Source of the DNA: Paramacrobiotus metropolitanus
Taxonomy: Eukaryota; Tardigrada; Eutardigrada; Parachela; Macrobiotidae
NCBI RefSeq assembly: GCF_019649055.1
Contig: NW_026570290.1
Coordinates: forward strand, 496,001-560,000
Length of the DNA: 64,000 bases
Direction: 5' to 3'
Positions within the stretch are counted from its first letter, which is position 1; the number at the start of each line of letters is the position of its first letter. A program made the translations under genes and the position numbers. The notes under the pieces are model-generated. The model was not told the origin of the DNA. It was given only the letters and a program-made list of their open reading frames with translations, and did no database searches. Of the stretch, positions 47,501-58,755 are shown piece after piece.

Positions 47501-47646
47501 ATTAACTGTTGCTGGTAAATAGTGCCGTTGATTTGGGTTGCGTTTCTGATTGGTTCAGGAAACGATGACCAGTTTCGCTGCACATCAGTGGTAGTCGAAT
47601 GATTGGCGAGGGACCACCGCTTGTAGTCGTCATAACTTACTAACAT
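44582..47646 (-). CDS. Receptor R8 (gamma subfamily), seven-helix, apparently intact
   Basis: Exons 47278-47646 (123 codons), 45859-46446 (196 codons) and 44582-44764 (60 codons plus stop) give 379 residues. The motifs follow R6 closely: TM1 WYGVSMSFCGLGGAAYILLM, TM2 LLIVHATAVEMVMCC, LAINRFVALCFPIHF, NVCGIKP in ECL2, ALWHCVCFYPQPL in TM6, GYGGNP joined to VIFFTMNQEYRSML. Its N-terminus is longer because it uses an upstream ATG (MLVSYDDYKRW). An 11-base insertion relative to R6 puts that ATG, and not the one used by R6, in frame with the rest. The ligand and G protein are unknown; a chemosensory role is inferred. Confidence 0.85.
44990..45590. repeat. Composite dispersed repeat in R8 intron 2, without foldback insertion
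   Basis: Inverted outer motifs (GGGACATTTGGTCG on the left, GGTGAAATGTTTCCGGCG on the right) surround a purine-rich AAGAAAA core. It matches the two halves of the repeat at 36640-37960 and serves as its empty site. Confidence 0.6.
46545..47095. repeat. Old foldback-family copy in R8 intron 1
   Basis: Collinear with the copies in R4 and R6 intron 1 (CATGAACGGCAAATTTTGCT on the left, TACCGCGGCACA on the right). Confidence 0.55.
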
Positions 47647-48246
47647 TGTCTAGTAAATCCGGTCTGATGGGCTGAGCGAAACATTCGTCCACCATCGATT
47701 TTTTGACTGGTGTTTCGTTGGTAAGTGCTGCAGTTCACATGATCACCACACCAAACTCTGCTGTTTTATAAGTCGCAGTTTGTTAATGCAAACATAAGCG
47801 TGGATTCTGTGAAAATATCGCACTACCGTGACGCATATTATCCTCCAGCCTGAAGAGGTTGCCAGAAAAATTCCTCTTACATCGCCATATTAATTCTGTT
47901 TACCAGGTCATTCTTTTTGTCTTCACCGTTCGCCATACCCAAGTCATACTCTAGGGGCTTTCCTGTATTGCGAATTATACGAACTAAATACAGGTGCGCG
48001 AAAGGTTTGGCCATACAGATGATCTTAATCTAACAGCGGGTGGCCTCTTGAGACCGATGTCTCTATGTAAATGTCTAACAAACCGCTGTCGATCACGGTT
48101 CTTCGGCAGTATTATGATGTTTTCTAAACACCTGAAAATCACAAATATCTGTGCAAGAGTATTAAACAAATATCCTCGTCAATCTTCTTTTAATGTATCA
48201 CAGAAGAGCAGCAGAAGGGTGAGGCGGGTGGTGTGACGTCGCAATA
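47647..48246. other. Upstream region of R8
   Basis: The first 330 bp are shared with the regions upstream of R4 and R6. About 48.18-48.23 kb (TGTATCACAGAAGAG and after) recurs diverged at about 60.47-60.51 kb. No gene seen. Confidence 0.5.
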
Positions 48247-48333
48247 CCGTTAATTTCTTGCCAATTTTACAGTACTGTAAAATTTCTCGGTGTGCTACGG
48301 TACAGTACTGTACAATTGGCAAGAAATTAACGG
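48247..48333. repeat. Short inverted repeat, MITE-like
   Basis: Perfect 20-bp arms (CCGTTAATTTCTTGCCAATT) enclose two CAGTACTGTA palindromes. Total 87 bp. Confidence 0.75.
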
Positions 48334-48340
48334 CATACCG

Positions 48341-48960
48341 ACAATTTGCTGACCGCGATTTTGCTGACCGGCAACTGGCTAACGACTTATTGCTGATCGA
48401 CAAAATGTTTTCCCGACAATTTGTTGAAAGGACAACTCGGCGATCGACATGTTGCTGAACGACAATTAAAACCGTCACAATTTGCTGAACCCCGACAATC
48501 TGTTAACCTAATAAACATAACGAATCGTAAGCAAACATAAGAAAACATATGGCAAACATGTCAAAAATTAAAGAAACAAAAGAATAACATAAAAAAAGTA
48601 AGGTAACAAAAATAAAATATAGTAAACAGAATAAATTAAAAAAATATAGGAAGACAAAAGAAAATGTTATAAGAAAACATAAGACAACGCCCAATATAAG
48701 AAACAGAGAAGAACAAAAGAAAAACATAAAAACTAAGGCAAGCAAAGAAACCAAGGTGAGCCAAGAAAACCCTATAAAAAACACCCAAAAAGCTAAGAAA
48801 CCTAGAAACCACACCGATGGGCAAGCTGTCGGTCAACAAAATAATTTTAAGCAAAACGTCGATTCATCGATTAGTTACCTGCCGGTCAGCAGGTTGTGTG
48901 AATCAATATGTTGGTCAGCAAATTGCCGGGCAGCAAAACGGATATCAGAGAACTGACGTG
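48341..48960. repeat. Composite repeat: CGACAATTTGCTGA units around an A-rich core
   Basis: On the left (48341-48500) at least six degenerate units of GACAATTTGCTGAAC or GACCGGCAACTGGC type run in one orientation. On the right (48830-48955) GGTCAGCAAATTGCCGG-type units run in the other. A purine-rich AAGAAAACATAAG-type tract lies between. The architecture resembles 36640-37960 and 44990-45590. Confidence 0.6.
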
Positions 48961-51421
48961 CTACCGTGTACGAGAGTGTACGGCGGCGGCGTGCTCACGC
49001 AAAATGTACTCACAAATACATTAAAGACACACCGTGCTAACAACACTGTTATTCACAGTCCAGCACCAGGAATAAAATAAACTCCAATGCCCATATCAGT
49101 TTCCCAGATGCAGTAGATAAACTGATAACAATTAAATTACGAAATGTAGAATGGTTTTCGACGGATGATGGTCCTCACACAAATAAAAATTACCAGCATT
49201 AACGCATTGGCCGTCACGCTTAAGACAAAACAACTAGAGGCAACGCTATCAAGCACATACGATGCTACTGGGGCCTTGCAATACCGTAAGCCGTTCTGTC
49301 CCTCCCTTGATACATGTTACGGGACAAAAAGCTCATTAGGGTTCATTCAAAGATCGGATGTCCATTAGGCTTCATGCAAAGAAACGGACTTGATCGGATG
49401 TCAAATGGATGTCAAGTTCATTTCTCTGCCGTGGTGTGTTTACAAAGTCAACGTTGCAGTCGATGATGGCTGATTCCTGCAAAAACTCTATATCGTTCGC
49501 CATTTTTCAAAAACAAACACATCCGGAACCTGACTGCGTTGACTTGCAACGCCAAGCCCTGCACGAGTAAAAGGCATAATCAGGATTCAGGGAAGTGGCA
49601 AGACTGGTGAAAACAAATCCATAATTTAATTTATACAACGCATAACGCTTTATTCTGGCCCATTGTACGGAGCGGAGTGAGGTAGTAATCCGGCCGCAGT
49701 CGTTGTAGACGACGCAACTGGATGGGAAAGTGTCCTCATGTTGGCGTGCAGCTATAACGGTTCCGTGGCACAGTAGGTCAATATCCGCATTCCGCACCCT
49801 GCATAGGTTATCTGAATAAGTACCGTAAAAACAAAACAAAAACAAAGCGTATCCTATCGGTACCGCGGTATCTTTATCAGCTACCACTACCAGTGCCATG
49901 CCTATGTCATCTGCTGCGTCCAAAGCGCCTGGCTGCAGATTATTAGTTTAGTGCGCAAGCGTTGAGTCCTGGTCAAATCCAGTTTTTTGCCTTTGTTTGC
50001 CGAATGTTTCCCTAACTGTATAGGTAGTTTAATTGCCTTGTGTACGCAAAGTTTGACGAGAACAATATATAGAAGAGTGATATTATAGGTATGGGATGCT
50101 TATCCCACTGGCACGGGCATGCAGTGGACGCATTTTCTCCGGAAAAATTACCTGCTACCAACGATAAACATACAACGTACGCCATGCTATCTGTTTATCG
50201 TGGATTTCCGGTTATTTTCACGGAGTAAATACAGTACAGAGGGGTAAGTGTGCGATCAACGATTCCTTCGCCTTAACGGAAATAACACAAAATGTGGTAC
50301 GTACAGTACAATTATGGATAGCGCTAAATTTCATGTTTACTGTACAGTACATTCGCAGAATCTTTTACTTTGTTCCCGTTCCCGATGGTTCTTTGGCATT
50401 ATTTTTTTAACCGTCTAGTGCAACTTACACGCGAATATTGCTTTTTTTGTGATTTGTTTGATTATTGAGAACTTACAATGAACACAAGGAACGTCGTACT
50501 CACAAAGCCTGAATATCTGCGTATGTGTAAATTGTGACTAAATTAGCTGAGCATCGACTATTGTTAGACAATTAGACTTAAAATTTTGCCTTATCTGTAA
50601 ATGTAGTGGACAATGTAATTTTCTCTACCCACTGATCTTCATTGCATTACTGAGAATCCGTTTAAGCAAATATCTTGGCGATAATACAACCAAGAGTCAT
50701 CCAAGCCGGGCACCATGCTGGCAAGCTGTAAGCATCCATTTCAATAATTCTCATCGGCGTTGCAAAACAAAACCGGTTGCAACGCCGCCGGGTTTAATAG
50801 GACTGGTAAGAGAGTAGTAATACAGGTACTAACACAACAACGGGTTACATTAGGAAGTGTTACTGTTGATACAGTAAAAATTAACGCTTTGATTCCGTAC
50901 AACAGATAAGCAAGTCTTACTGGTCATTTCGACGAAAACGTCGTATAACGAACTGGTTTTATAAAATCATTAATGGCAGGTGACATAACTTATTCATTCG
51001 ACGCGCATCATTGGCAAAATTAATTGTTTCCGGTAAGAGTCCTTCGACACATGTGCGAGGTTGATGTGAGTCGTCAGTGCGCAGTCACTGCGCACCTGGG
51101 CGCTTCTTTCTTCGAATCTATCATAACGTCGTCATTTCGTAGAGGATCGCTGGTTCCATAAGGGACTGAAACCATAAGAAATCGTTTCCGTTGCTTAGAG
51201 GGAAGTTGACGCGCAACTCCTTCAGATAGTTCCCCTAGTTGTCGATTAGGTGTCATTTTGAGCATGCAAACGGAACATGCAAACGAAGTTAACTTATCCC
51301 ATGCCAAAAGAGCACGCTAAACATTTAAAGCTAAAACCATTTGAGATGTGCGGCAAATTACCTATTACTGCCGGTTAGAAAGGTCACGATCTTGAAAAGC
51401 ACTGAGGGTGTGTACGCTCTG
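48961..51421. other. Spacer; one uncertain open frame
   Basis: A 139-codon open frame on the minus strand (49507-49923, best read from a candidate acceptor CTGCAG just upstream) contains VVVADKDTAVPIGYALFLF and six cysteines. It has no recognised domain and no ATG at its head, so it was not called as a gene. About 50.88-51.04 kb is related to 31.66-31.89 kb. Nothing else seen. Confidence 0.4.
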
Positions 51422-52014
51422 TTAAGAGAAATTCCTCATTTGTGCTCGGAATTTGGAGAGCACACTGCTTATTAGTTCCCGAAACGCCAGCCAAAGATCC
51501 GACAGGGAAAACAGGAAGATCAGAGGATCCATAACCATCTGGGCACCGAACAAACAAGTTACACCTGAAAATATTGTAACATCTTCCGGTGGTGGGATCA
51601 CGCTATATATTGCGTAGACCAGTGTGTTCGGCGTCCAACAGATAACGGCACTTATCGTTAACAACGTTAGCAATACAAGGGCCTGCTGCTGCTTTGCTTT
51701 GCTGCACCGTTGTACATCGTCACTGGGGCTGTTGTTAGAACCAGCGTTATTCCGCGATACACAGACAACCCCATCAGTAGGGTTTACAGCTTGCACGACA
51801 ACCGCTCCCAGGCGGCGTCGCTCACGACGGCGAACGCGATGTTTGTGGATGATCAACGGCAACGCCGTAATTTGTATTAACCAGGGTCCCATGTATAAAA
51901 GAAAAAGTAGAGACATGTTCCATTCCACCAACATAGGGTAGTTAACGGCGCAGCCATTGGTACGGATGTCCATGCGGTAATAAATGGCATCCAGCATAAT
52001 TCCCGATAACATCC
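51422..52014 (-). CDS. Second exon of a class A receptor (TM5 to TM7), gene incomplete
   Basis: The exon reads from an acceptor TTGAG at 52015-52016 to a stop at 51422 (197 codons). It encodes the end of a helix (LSGIMLDAIYY), an ECL2 Cys (TNGCAVNYP) and TM5 (MSLLFLLYMGPWLIQITALP). A basic third loop (HRVRRRERRR), TM6 with CWTPN and TM7 with DPLIF at the NPxxY position follow. CWxP and the ECL2 Cys mark class A, amine- or peptide-like, unrelated to R1-R9. The exon at 57450-57780 has matching phase and supplies TM1-TM2, but no TM3-TM4 exon is found between them. The gene may be broken, or the two exons may not belong together. Confidence 0.55.
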
Positions 52015-52059
52015 CTCAAGGGTTTTTGCTGCAGTTTAGTGTACATAATATACTCTCCT

Positions 52060-52181
52060 TGTCACGACTTTACTTAGTTCTCTGACGTCTTCTTACTAAT
52101 TATGTAATATCACAACATAACATCCTCGTGTAATATCAAGTATAAATATGTACAACATATCGTTTCTATGCTACAATGACA
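52060..52181 (-). repeat. 3' LTR of the Gypsy element
   Basis: 122 bp, TG...CA ends, one mismatch to the copy at 56458-56579. Confidence 0.95.
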
Positions 52182-55100
52182 CCTTCCCCAAGTGGGGAAC
52201 CCACTTCACAAACACAAACAAAAACAGAACTTATTTGCTCATGCAATAACAGCTTGGGAGCTATTCCAGCGTTCGCCCTAGCTGTACGACGCGGTTCCAC
52301 CGGTTCCGGTTTTGTCTTCTTGGGCTTCGTAGCCTGCGGCTTATTCACGGTGGCATGCTTGGTTTCTACGGGCTTCTGCGGTTGGGAAACCTTCACCGCA
52401 TCGGGTTGAGCTTTCGGCTGATCAGGTTCCGTTTCAACAGTCTCTGCATCGTTTGCAGTAGACGTTGGCAAGGCTTCAGTGGTCACTTCCGGAAGGTCAT
52501 TAGCAATGGCAGGCGGTGTTGCTTCCGCGTTGGCTGATGGTGGGATTTCCGCTTCTACCATTTCGTGCATTTCAAGCCAACTTCGTGGTCGCATCTGATT
52601 TACATGTCGACGCCACATCAGATCGCCGACTTTGACGTCCCACACCTTTGTGCCGTAACGTCTGACCAACTTTCCGCTTATCCAATCAACTGTGCGGTTC
52701 AACCGGTAGTCGCGCACCAGCACCAGCTGGCCGCTGTGGAACTCCTTCGATTTCGTCCGCTTATCGAAATTCTTCTGGTATCGCTCGCGATTGCGCTCTG
52801 TCGCGGTTGCCATGACGGGAACCAAAAGGTCCAACGTCGATCGGAGCTTCCGTCCGATAAACAGTTCGGCCGGTGACTGTCCGGTCGTTGCATGTGGCGC
52901 ACTTCGATAACGCCACAGGAACTGGCGCAACGCATCCGGCAGCGCATGGCAGTCGGCCATCAACTTTGCAACGCCGTCTTTAACGGTCTGCACGTACAGC
53001 TCGGCCTGGCCGTTTGACTGCGGGTGACCTGGAGGCGTCCTGGTGTGCTTAATGCCATACTTGCTGCAGAAATCCACAAATTGCTGCGAAGTGAATGGTG
53101 TGCCGTTGTCCGACACAACTTCATTGCACACACCGTAACGACTGAACATCGTGAGTAGCGCCTCCATCACTCCTTCCGTCGTTGCGTGCTTCATTTGCAC
53201 CACTTCGGGCCATTTGAACATTGCGTCTACAACCACGAGCAACATCGTGCCTCGATATGGACCGGCAAAGTCCATGTGATCGCGCTTCCAGGGAGCATCG
53301 GGTACCGGCCACTGCGCTAGTGGAACTTTCGCCGTCTCACCCGCGCGCTCGGTGCATATTCGGCAGTCCTTGGCGACTTGCTCGATGTCCCTGTCCATCG
53401 ATGGCCACCAACAGTAGCCTCGCGCTTCTCCTTTCATTTTCCCGGCGCCCATGTGTGCTGCGTGTAGGTGCTTCAGTATCCTGGGACGATACTTCGCGGG
53501 AATAACCGTGCGCGATCCCCAGCACACACAGCCATTCAGCACGCCCAGCTCGTGCTGTACCTTCTTATACGGTCGAATCCGATCGCTTACGGAGTCCGGC
53601 CAGCCGCGACTGATGCACTGGCGTACTTCCTGGAGCTCCGCATCGGCAGCCGTTTCCCTTGCGATGTCTTCCACGGACACGGGTATGTTTTCGGCACTTT
53701 CCACATGCAGCGCGCTCGCTACGTTGTCCATCCCCAGGTTTGGGTATTTCTCCAGCTGTGTGGAGTGGAGCGGCAGTCGGCTGAGGCCATCCGCTTGACC
53801 AAACTCCTCGGTGCGGCGGTACTCTATGGAAAACGTATATCCCATGAGCAACAGCGCCCACCGCTGAAGTCGATTGGCCATGACCACTGGGACACCTTTC
53901 CGCTTGCCGAATACGCTCAGTAACGGCTTGTGATCCGTTAACAGCGTAAACTCCCTGCCGGCCACGTACTGATGGAATTTCTTACAGCCGTAGACGAGCG
54001 CGAGTGCCTCTTTTTCAATTGGCCCGTAATTCTTTTCCGCCGCTGACAGGCTCTTGGACGCGTGCGCAATCGGCCTTTCCGTTCCGTCGGGAAAACGGTG
54101 ACACAACACCGCACCCACACCATACTGCGACGCATCCGCTGCCAGCACCAACGGCATTGCGGGATTGAAATGCACCAGGAACGTTGCGTGGACAATTTCT
54201 TCCTTGAGTGCTTGAAACTGCTTTGCACACTCCGTCGTCCATTCTCATGGTGCGCCGGACTTTAATAGGCGGTGAAACGGACTGCACTTTGCGGACAAAT
54301 TCGGTACGAACTTGGCGTAGTGATTTACCATGCCCAGGTATGCACGTAACTCACTGACGTTGGTGGGCATCTTCATATCCACCAGTGCTTTCATGCGATC
54401 ATGGGAAATATGTCGCCCGCGACGGTCCACCACAAAACCCAAGTATTCGACCGATTCCTGCATGAATCTGCACTTTGACAGTTTCACTCGCAGTCCGTAC
54501 TTCTCCAGCCGTTCTAACACCGCTTCCAAGTTTCGCTGGTGTTCCTCGTCCGTCTTGCCCGTAACGATAATGTCGTCAATGTACACTGCCACGCCCTCGC
54601 AGCCTTGCAGTATGCGCTCAATGATATGTTGGAATATGCTTGGTCCGCTTGCGACTCCAAACGGCAAACGGTTGTACCTGAACAGACCTTTATGCGTGTT
54701 GATGACGACAAGCTGCTTACTTTTGTCGTCCAGCTCTATTTGCGCATACGCTTCAGCCAGATCCAGGCTGCTGAACTTGTCACCCCCGTTCAACTTAGCA
54801 AACAACTCGTCGGGAGTGGGCAGCGGATAGGTTTGCACGTCGAGCGAGTCATTCAAACCTGTGCTCAGGTCAGCACACGTGCGGATGTCTCCTGCTCGCT
54901 TTTGCGTTCCAACAATAGGTGCAGCCCAGTCCGCATGCTCCACAGGCGTGAGTATCTCTCTTTCCACCAAGCGGTCCAGGTCTTTCTCCACTGCGTCCCG
55001 ATAGGCGAACGGGACCGTTCGTGGCTTACAAAAGACCGGCTTCGCGCCTTCCTTTAGGTAGAGGTGAGCCTTAAACTCTTTGCAGTGCCCAAGTTCCTCG

Positions 55101-56457
55101 CGAAATACGCTGCTGTGGCGATCCAGGATGCTCTGGACAGTTGCGCGGGCGGTGACCTTTGACACCGAAGACACCTGCAGTTCTTTGAGACTTAAATGAC
55201 TCAGATCTAGCGCTTTGATCCAGTCACGCCCCAGCACGTCACCTCCACGGTCTACGACGACGACAGGCAGTGACTTCCTTGCTCGGCCATATACCACCGG
55301 CATCGTTGCACTTCCGATCACCTGGATCGGATGGCCCGTGAAACTTTGTAGTGGTGTGGCATAAGGCGTCAGCTTCGGCGAGCCGATCTGTCTCCACGTG
55401 CTCGCCGTGATGATCGTCACACCTGATCCCGTATCCAACAGCATGGATACACGGGCATGATTCAAGGTAATCGGTACCCGAATCGATCCACCCACTTCTT
55501 CCCCGATAGCCAGGACGTCGAAGTCTTCCTGCACTGTCCACGTCCGACGGCCACCGCCGCCTCTGTCGCCCTTCGGCGGAGGCTTGCACGCCTTTGCGAC
55601 GTGACCTTTCTTGCCGCACTTTCTGCACGTCGCTTCCTTCGCCCAGCAATCCGCCTTCACATGCCCTTTTCCGCCACACGCGTAGCATGCGCCGCTGCTG
55701 CCAGCCATCTTGCCACTGTTGCCGTCACCACGCCCAGGCCGAGTACCACCGTTACGTCCCTTCGGATGTGGCTCCGAACGTCCCTTCTGGCCGCCGTCGA
55801 TCCTCGCCACTTCAGTAGTAGTGGCTGTCCGCTTCAGCTGCGCCAGCTCATACTGCTCTGCGATATTCAGCGCTTTCGCCAGAACATCAATTTCCTTGGT
55901 TCGTAAATGGCGCTGCGTCGCTTCATTTTGGACTCCGTTTAGGAAGGCCGCACGCATGTTCCCCTCCAACGCGTCCGCCGGAAAAGAACACAACACGGCC
56001 TTCCTCCGCAGCTTATTGGCAAAATCCAAAAGGGTTTCACCAACTTCCTGCTTCAGGAGGAAAAAGTTCGCCCATTCTGTTGACTGCAGTGTCTTCTTTA
56101 CGTATGCATGCTCGAGATGGGCAATGACTTCATCCAACTTTAGCTCTGCGGGATCTTGTGGAAGACACATGGCAAACAGCATCTCATGTGCTTCCACTCC
56201 TAGTGAGTCCAAGAGCAGCCGCTTTTGATCGTCCTCTGTGGTGAGTTCCAGTATTTTAACATAGTTGTTATAACGGGAACGCCATGCTTTCCACACCATG
56301 GAGCCTGGCTCGAACTTGAGCAGCGTCGGGGATTCCTTTGCTTTTGCCATAGTAGACGGGCCGGACGTGGTCAACACATTCGTGGTATAATCAATACCAA
56401 TATCGTCCAGAGACATTCGTTGAATACCACAAAAAAAATGGCCTTCACGCCAAGTTA

Positions 56458-56579
56458 TGTCACGACTTTACTTAGTTCTCTGACGTCTTCTTACTAATTA
56501 TGTAATATCACAACATAACATCCTCGTGTAATATCAAGTATAAATATGTACAACATATCGTTGCTATGCTACAATGACA
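56458..56579 (-). repeat. 5' LTR of the Gypsy element
   Basis: 122 bp. The sequence just inside it (TAACTTGGCGTGAAGG on the minus strand) should hold the primer-binding site; I could not assign a tRNA. Confidence 0.95.
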
Positions 56580-56599
56580 CTCCTGTAGCATAATATTAG

Positions 56600-56880
56600 T
56601 TTTAGGGTTTTGATCCGGTACATGGCGCCAAATTCGTGTACCTGCACGGAAAATTTTACGTTCGCACACTTCCGAACACTATTTTGCAATGTTTTATGAC
56701 ATTCCGTTGCTTAATGGTTTGTGTACATTGGAGTGAAAACCGTTAATGTCTCATTAGGAACCGATCGGCTTCAGGTAAATGGATTTTAGTATAAACTTGT
56801 TTTCACAGAAAACCAGCGTTTTATCATTTTTTTCAAATTTCAAAATACGTTCTGAAATTTAAAGAAAATTTCCATAACAC
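56600..56880. repeat. Half copy of the 41.8-kb foldback family
   Basis: GATCCGGTACATGGCGCCAA, TTTATGACATTC and the following TTGCTTAATGGTTTGTGTAC align with the left arm of 41834-42497. The second arm is missing. It begins about 20 bp from the Gypsy target site. Confidence 0.55.
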
Positions 56881-57449
56881 AAATAATGTGATGTACAGTA
56901 TATAACCACCATTTAAAATGTGTAAATTGCCATTTCAGTAGTGATTGAACATTAACTGCAGCGTTTAGTTAGTTAGTATTGTGCTTGTACAAGCATAAGT
57001 GACATAGATATAGTATACTGTACTCTGCACACTGAATAATACTAAAATAATAGTTATTATCTCTTCGTGCACGGGATCACGAAATGTGTATACTTACGCA
57101 ATGTGTAATTGCAATACAAGTATAGCGTACAAGCTTGTCCGGTATTTTCTGACGAATCAATACAGCGATTTACACAGATTTGCGTGTTACGCCAAACTTC
57201 ACAATACGGCGCGCCACGCCACACTGTTTAAACACGTAACTTGCATTTGGCTGGCTGGTGGCTTAGTACGCGCCATATAATTTATGAGAATAATAGTAAC
57301 TGCCTGGCGGAAGGTGGCTAAAAAATGTTCGATGCAGTAAGCGACAAACTAACTGCGGAGCGCATTTAAAGATTTTGATAAACGTAGTGAAGTGGCCATC
57401 GTTATAAGCGCAAACTTCGCGCTAGCTGTAACTTTACGTAGGAAATTAC

Positions 57450-57780
57450 CGGACAAGCTTGTACACGCCGTATTACTGTGTATCTGCCAATAATTAGGAT
57501 CGAAATTAATTCCGATGTCAAAAACATTTTCCCATATCGAGTAAACAAAGTCCACGATAATCAAGTTCACCATGAAGATGTAAAAAGAATTTCGCGCGAT
57601 GAGATGCTTATTCCAGAGGACAAGACACAGAACCAGTCCGTTGCCTGTCACACTGAGCATGCAAATGACGATGGTCGATACGCCGATTACAATCCCTGCT
57701 GTACTGTCGATGATCGGGGAGCTTACATTCATGGCTGTCTGATTTCCATAAAAAGACGAACTCGAAGTGTTATTGGCCAT
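57450..57780 (-). CDS. First exon of a class A receptor (N-terminus, TM1, TM2)
   Basis: ATG at 57780 (MANNTSSSSFYGNQTAMNVS) begins a short N-terminus with N-x-S/T sites. TM1 carries the GN motif (VTGNGLVLCLVLW), and TM2 carries NLxxxD (FYIFMVNLIIVDFVYSIW). After ECL1 comes NTACTSLS, whose Cys is where the TM3 disulfide Cys would be. A donor GGTAATT at 57448-57449 ends it in phase 1. The last 15 bases of the exon and the donor belong to an inverted repeat with 57130-57145, so the true exon end may differ. It probably belongs with 51422-52014. Confidence 0.6.
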
Positions 57781-58703
57781 TCTTTCTTGGAAACAATAAG
57801 ATGCAGAAGATTAGCCTAGTTGCGACAGTGATTCAGCCCGATTCAGCGCAATTCATTGGCCCATAACTGCATATCTGCTTATTCTACGTTCGTCAATAAC
57901 TGTCGTTACTCCAGTTTAAGCACCGGTCAAAGTTTTCGCGGAAGTTTAATCACCTACTTCGGCGAAAGTCTGCTTTGCGGCTGCAAAATTTTGTCACTAC
58001 TTACGCACATTTTCACCACTCACCGCACATGGGATTACGGATCTGTGTTTGTGCAGTCACCTGTTGTCTCGCTTAGCCAGATTTCTGGATTACCTAACTG
58101 AATTTTTCACTAAATAAGTATATCTCAAAGCTGCAAAAAGAGGAGACTGATAATCTATATACAGCAGCTGACAACCGTGACACCGGATGGGATATTTCGC
58201 ACTTTTCTATGGGAAAAACGCCGGAGACTATTGCTCAGCAAAGCAGCGCTCTTACGGGATTATCCATTATTTTTCTACTGACACATGATGATATTGTATG
58301 GCCTCTTTAATTACAAAACCAGCGCAATGATGCGATAAGCAAACGCAGCATTCACGATACTTCGTTCACTTCTAAGCCGGAATTGTGCTACTTCTCAAAT
58401 ACTTTTGATGCGAATGCGCCGACTGGATTCTTTACAGGATCCATTTCTTTAAGTTTAGGATGAAAAGATATTCCGCTCTTGCGGTATAATGCATCTTGAT
58501 CTTTTGGAGCTACTTACTATCTGCGTTTTTACGGAAGGGACCGAGCCTGCCAATTTTCGGTGGAGCAGGCTCGGCATTTATAACGTACACTTAACAACTG
58601 CGCCTTGTGTAACGAAGCAACCAGGCCCAATCTTTGGCTTGTTTAAAACAATACAAATGCAGTTTCTACTATGCACGTAGTAAATACAAAGTATTATCAA
58701 GGA
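57781..58703. other. Upstream region of the receptor exon, spacer
   Basis: No gene or repeat recognised. Confidence 0.5.
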
Positions 58704-58755
58704 AATATATATATATATATAGATCTATATATATATATATATATAGATCTATATT
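58704..58755. repeat. AT dinucleotide repeat with two AGATCT interruptions
   Basis: Two (TA)n blocks separated and followed by AGATCT; the whole is palindromic. Confidence 0.85.

Larger units (their letters stand above)
52060..56579 (-). mobile_element. Ty3/Gypsy LTR retrotransposon, young, nearly whole
   Basis: LTRs of 122 bp at 52060-52181 and 56458-56579 differ at one position and are flanked by the 5-bp duplication CTCCT (52055-52059, 56580-56584). Reading from the right, in order: a Gag region (about 55.55-56.4 kb) with two CCHC knuckles (CYACGGKGHVKADC, CRKCGKKGHVAKAC), protease (LLDTGSG), reverse transcriptase (YIDD), RNase H (AADASQ), and integrase with SDNGT and a later Glu (about 52.6-53.5 kb). 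A purine tract GGGGAAGG adjoins the left LTR. No envelope gene. It looks whole except for about one break. The near-identical LTRs make it recent. The Gag and order of domains recall the Mag-type clade; this is inference. Confidence 0.95.

Noticed and set aside
49507-49923. 139-codon minus-strand frame with six cysteines
   Set aside because: It has no ATG at its head, no partner exon and no recognised domain. Kept only as a remark because a candidate acceptor precedes it.
57130-57461. Inverted repeat TACCGGACAAGCTTG around the end of the receptor exon as a MITE
   Set aside because: Only about 15-20 bp match well, the sequences outside differ, and no target duplication could be fixed. Noted with the exon instead.
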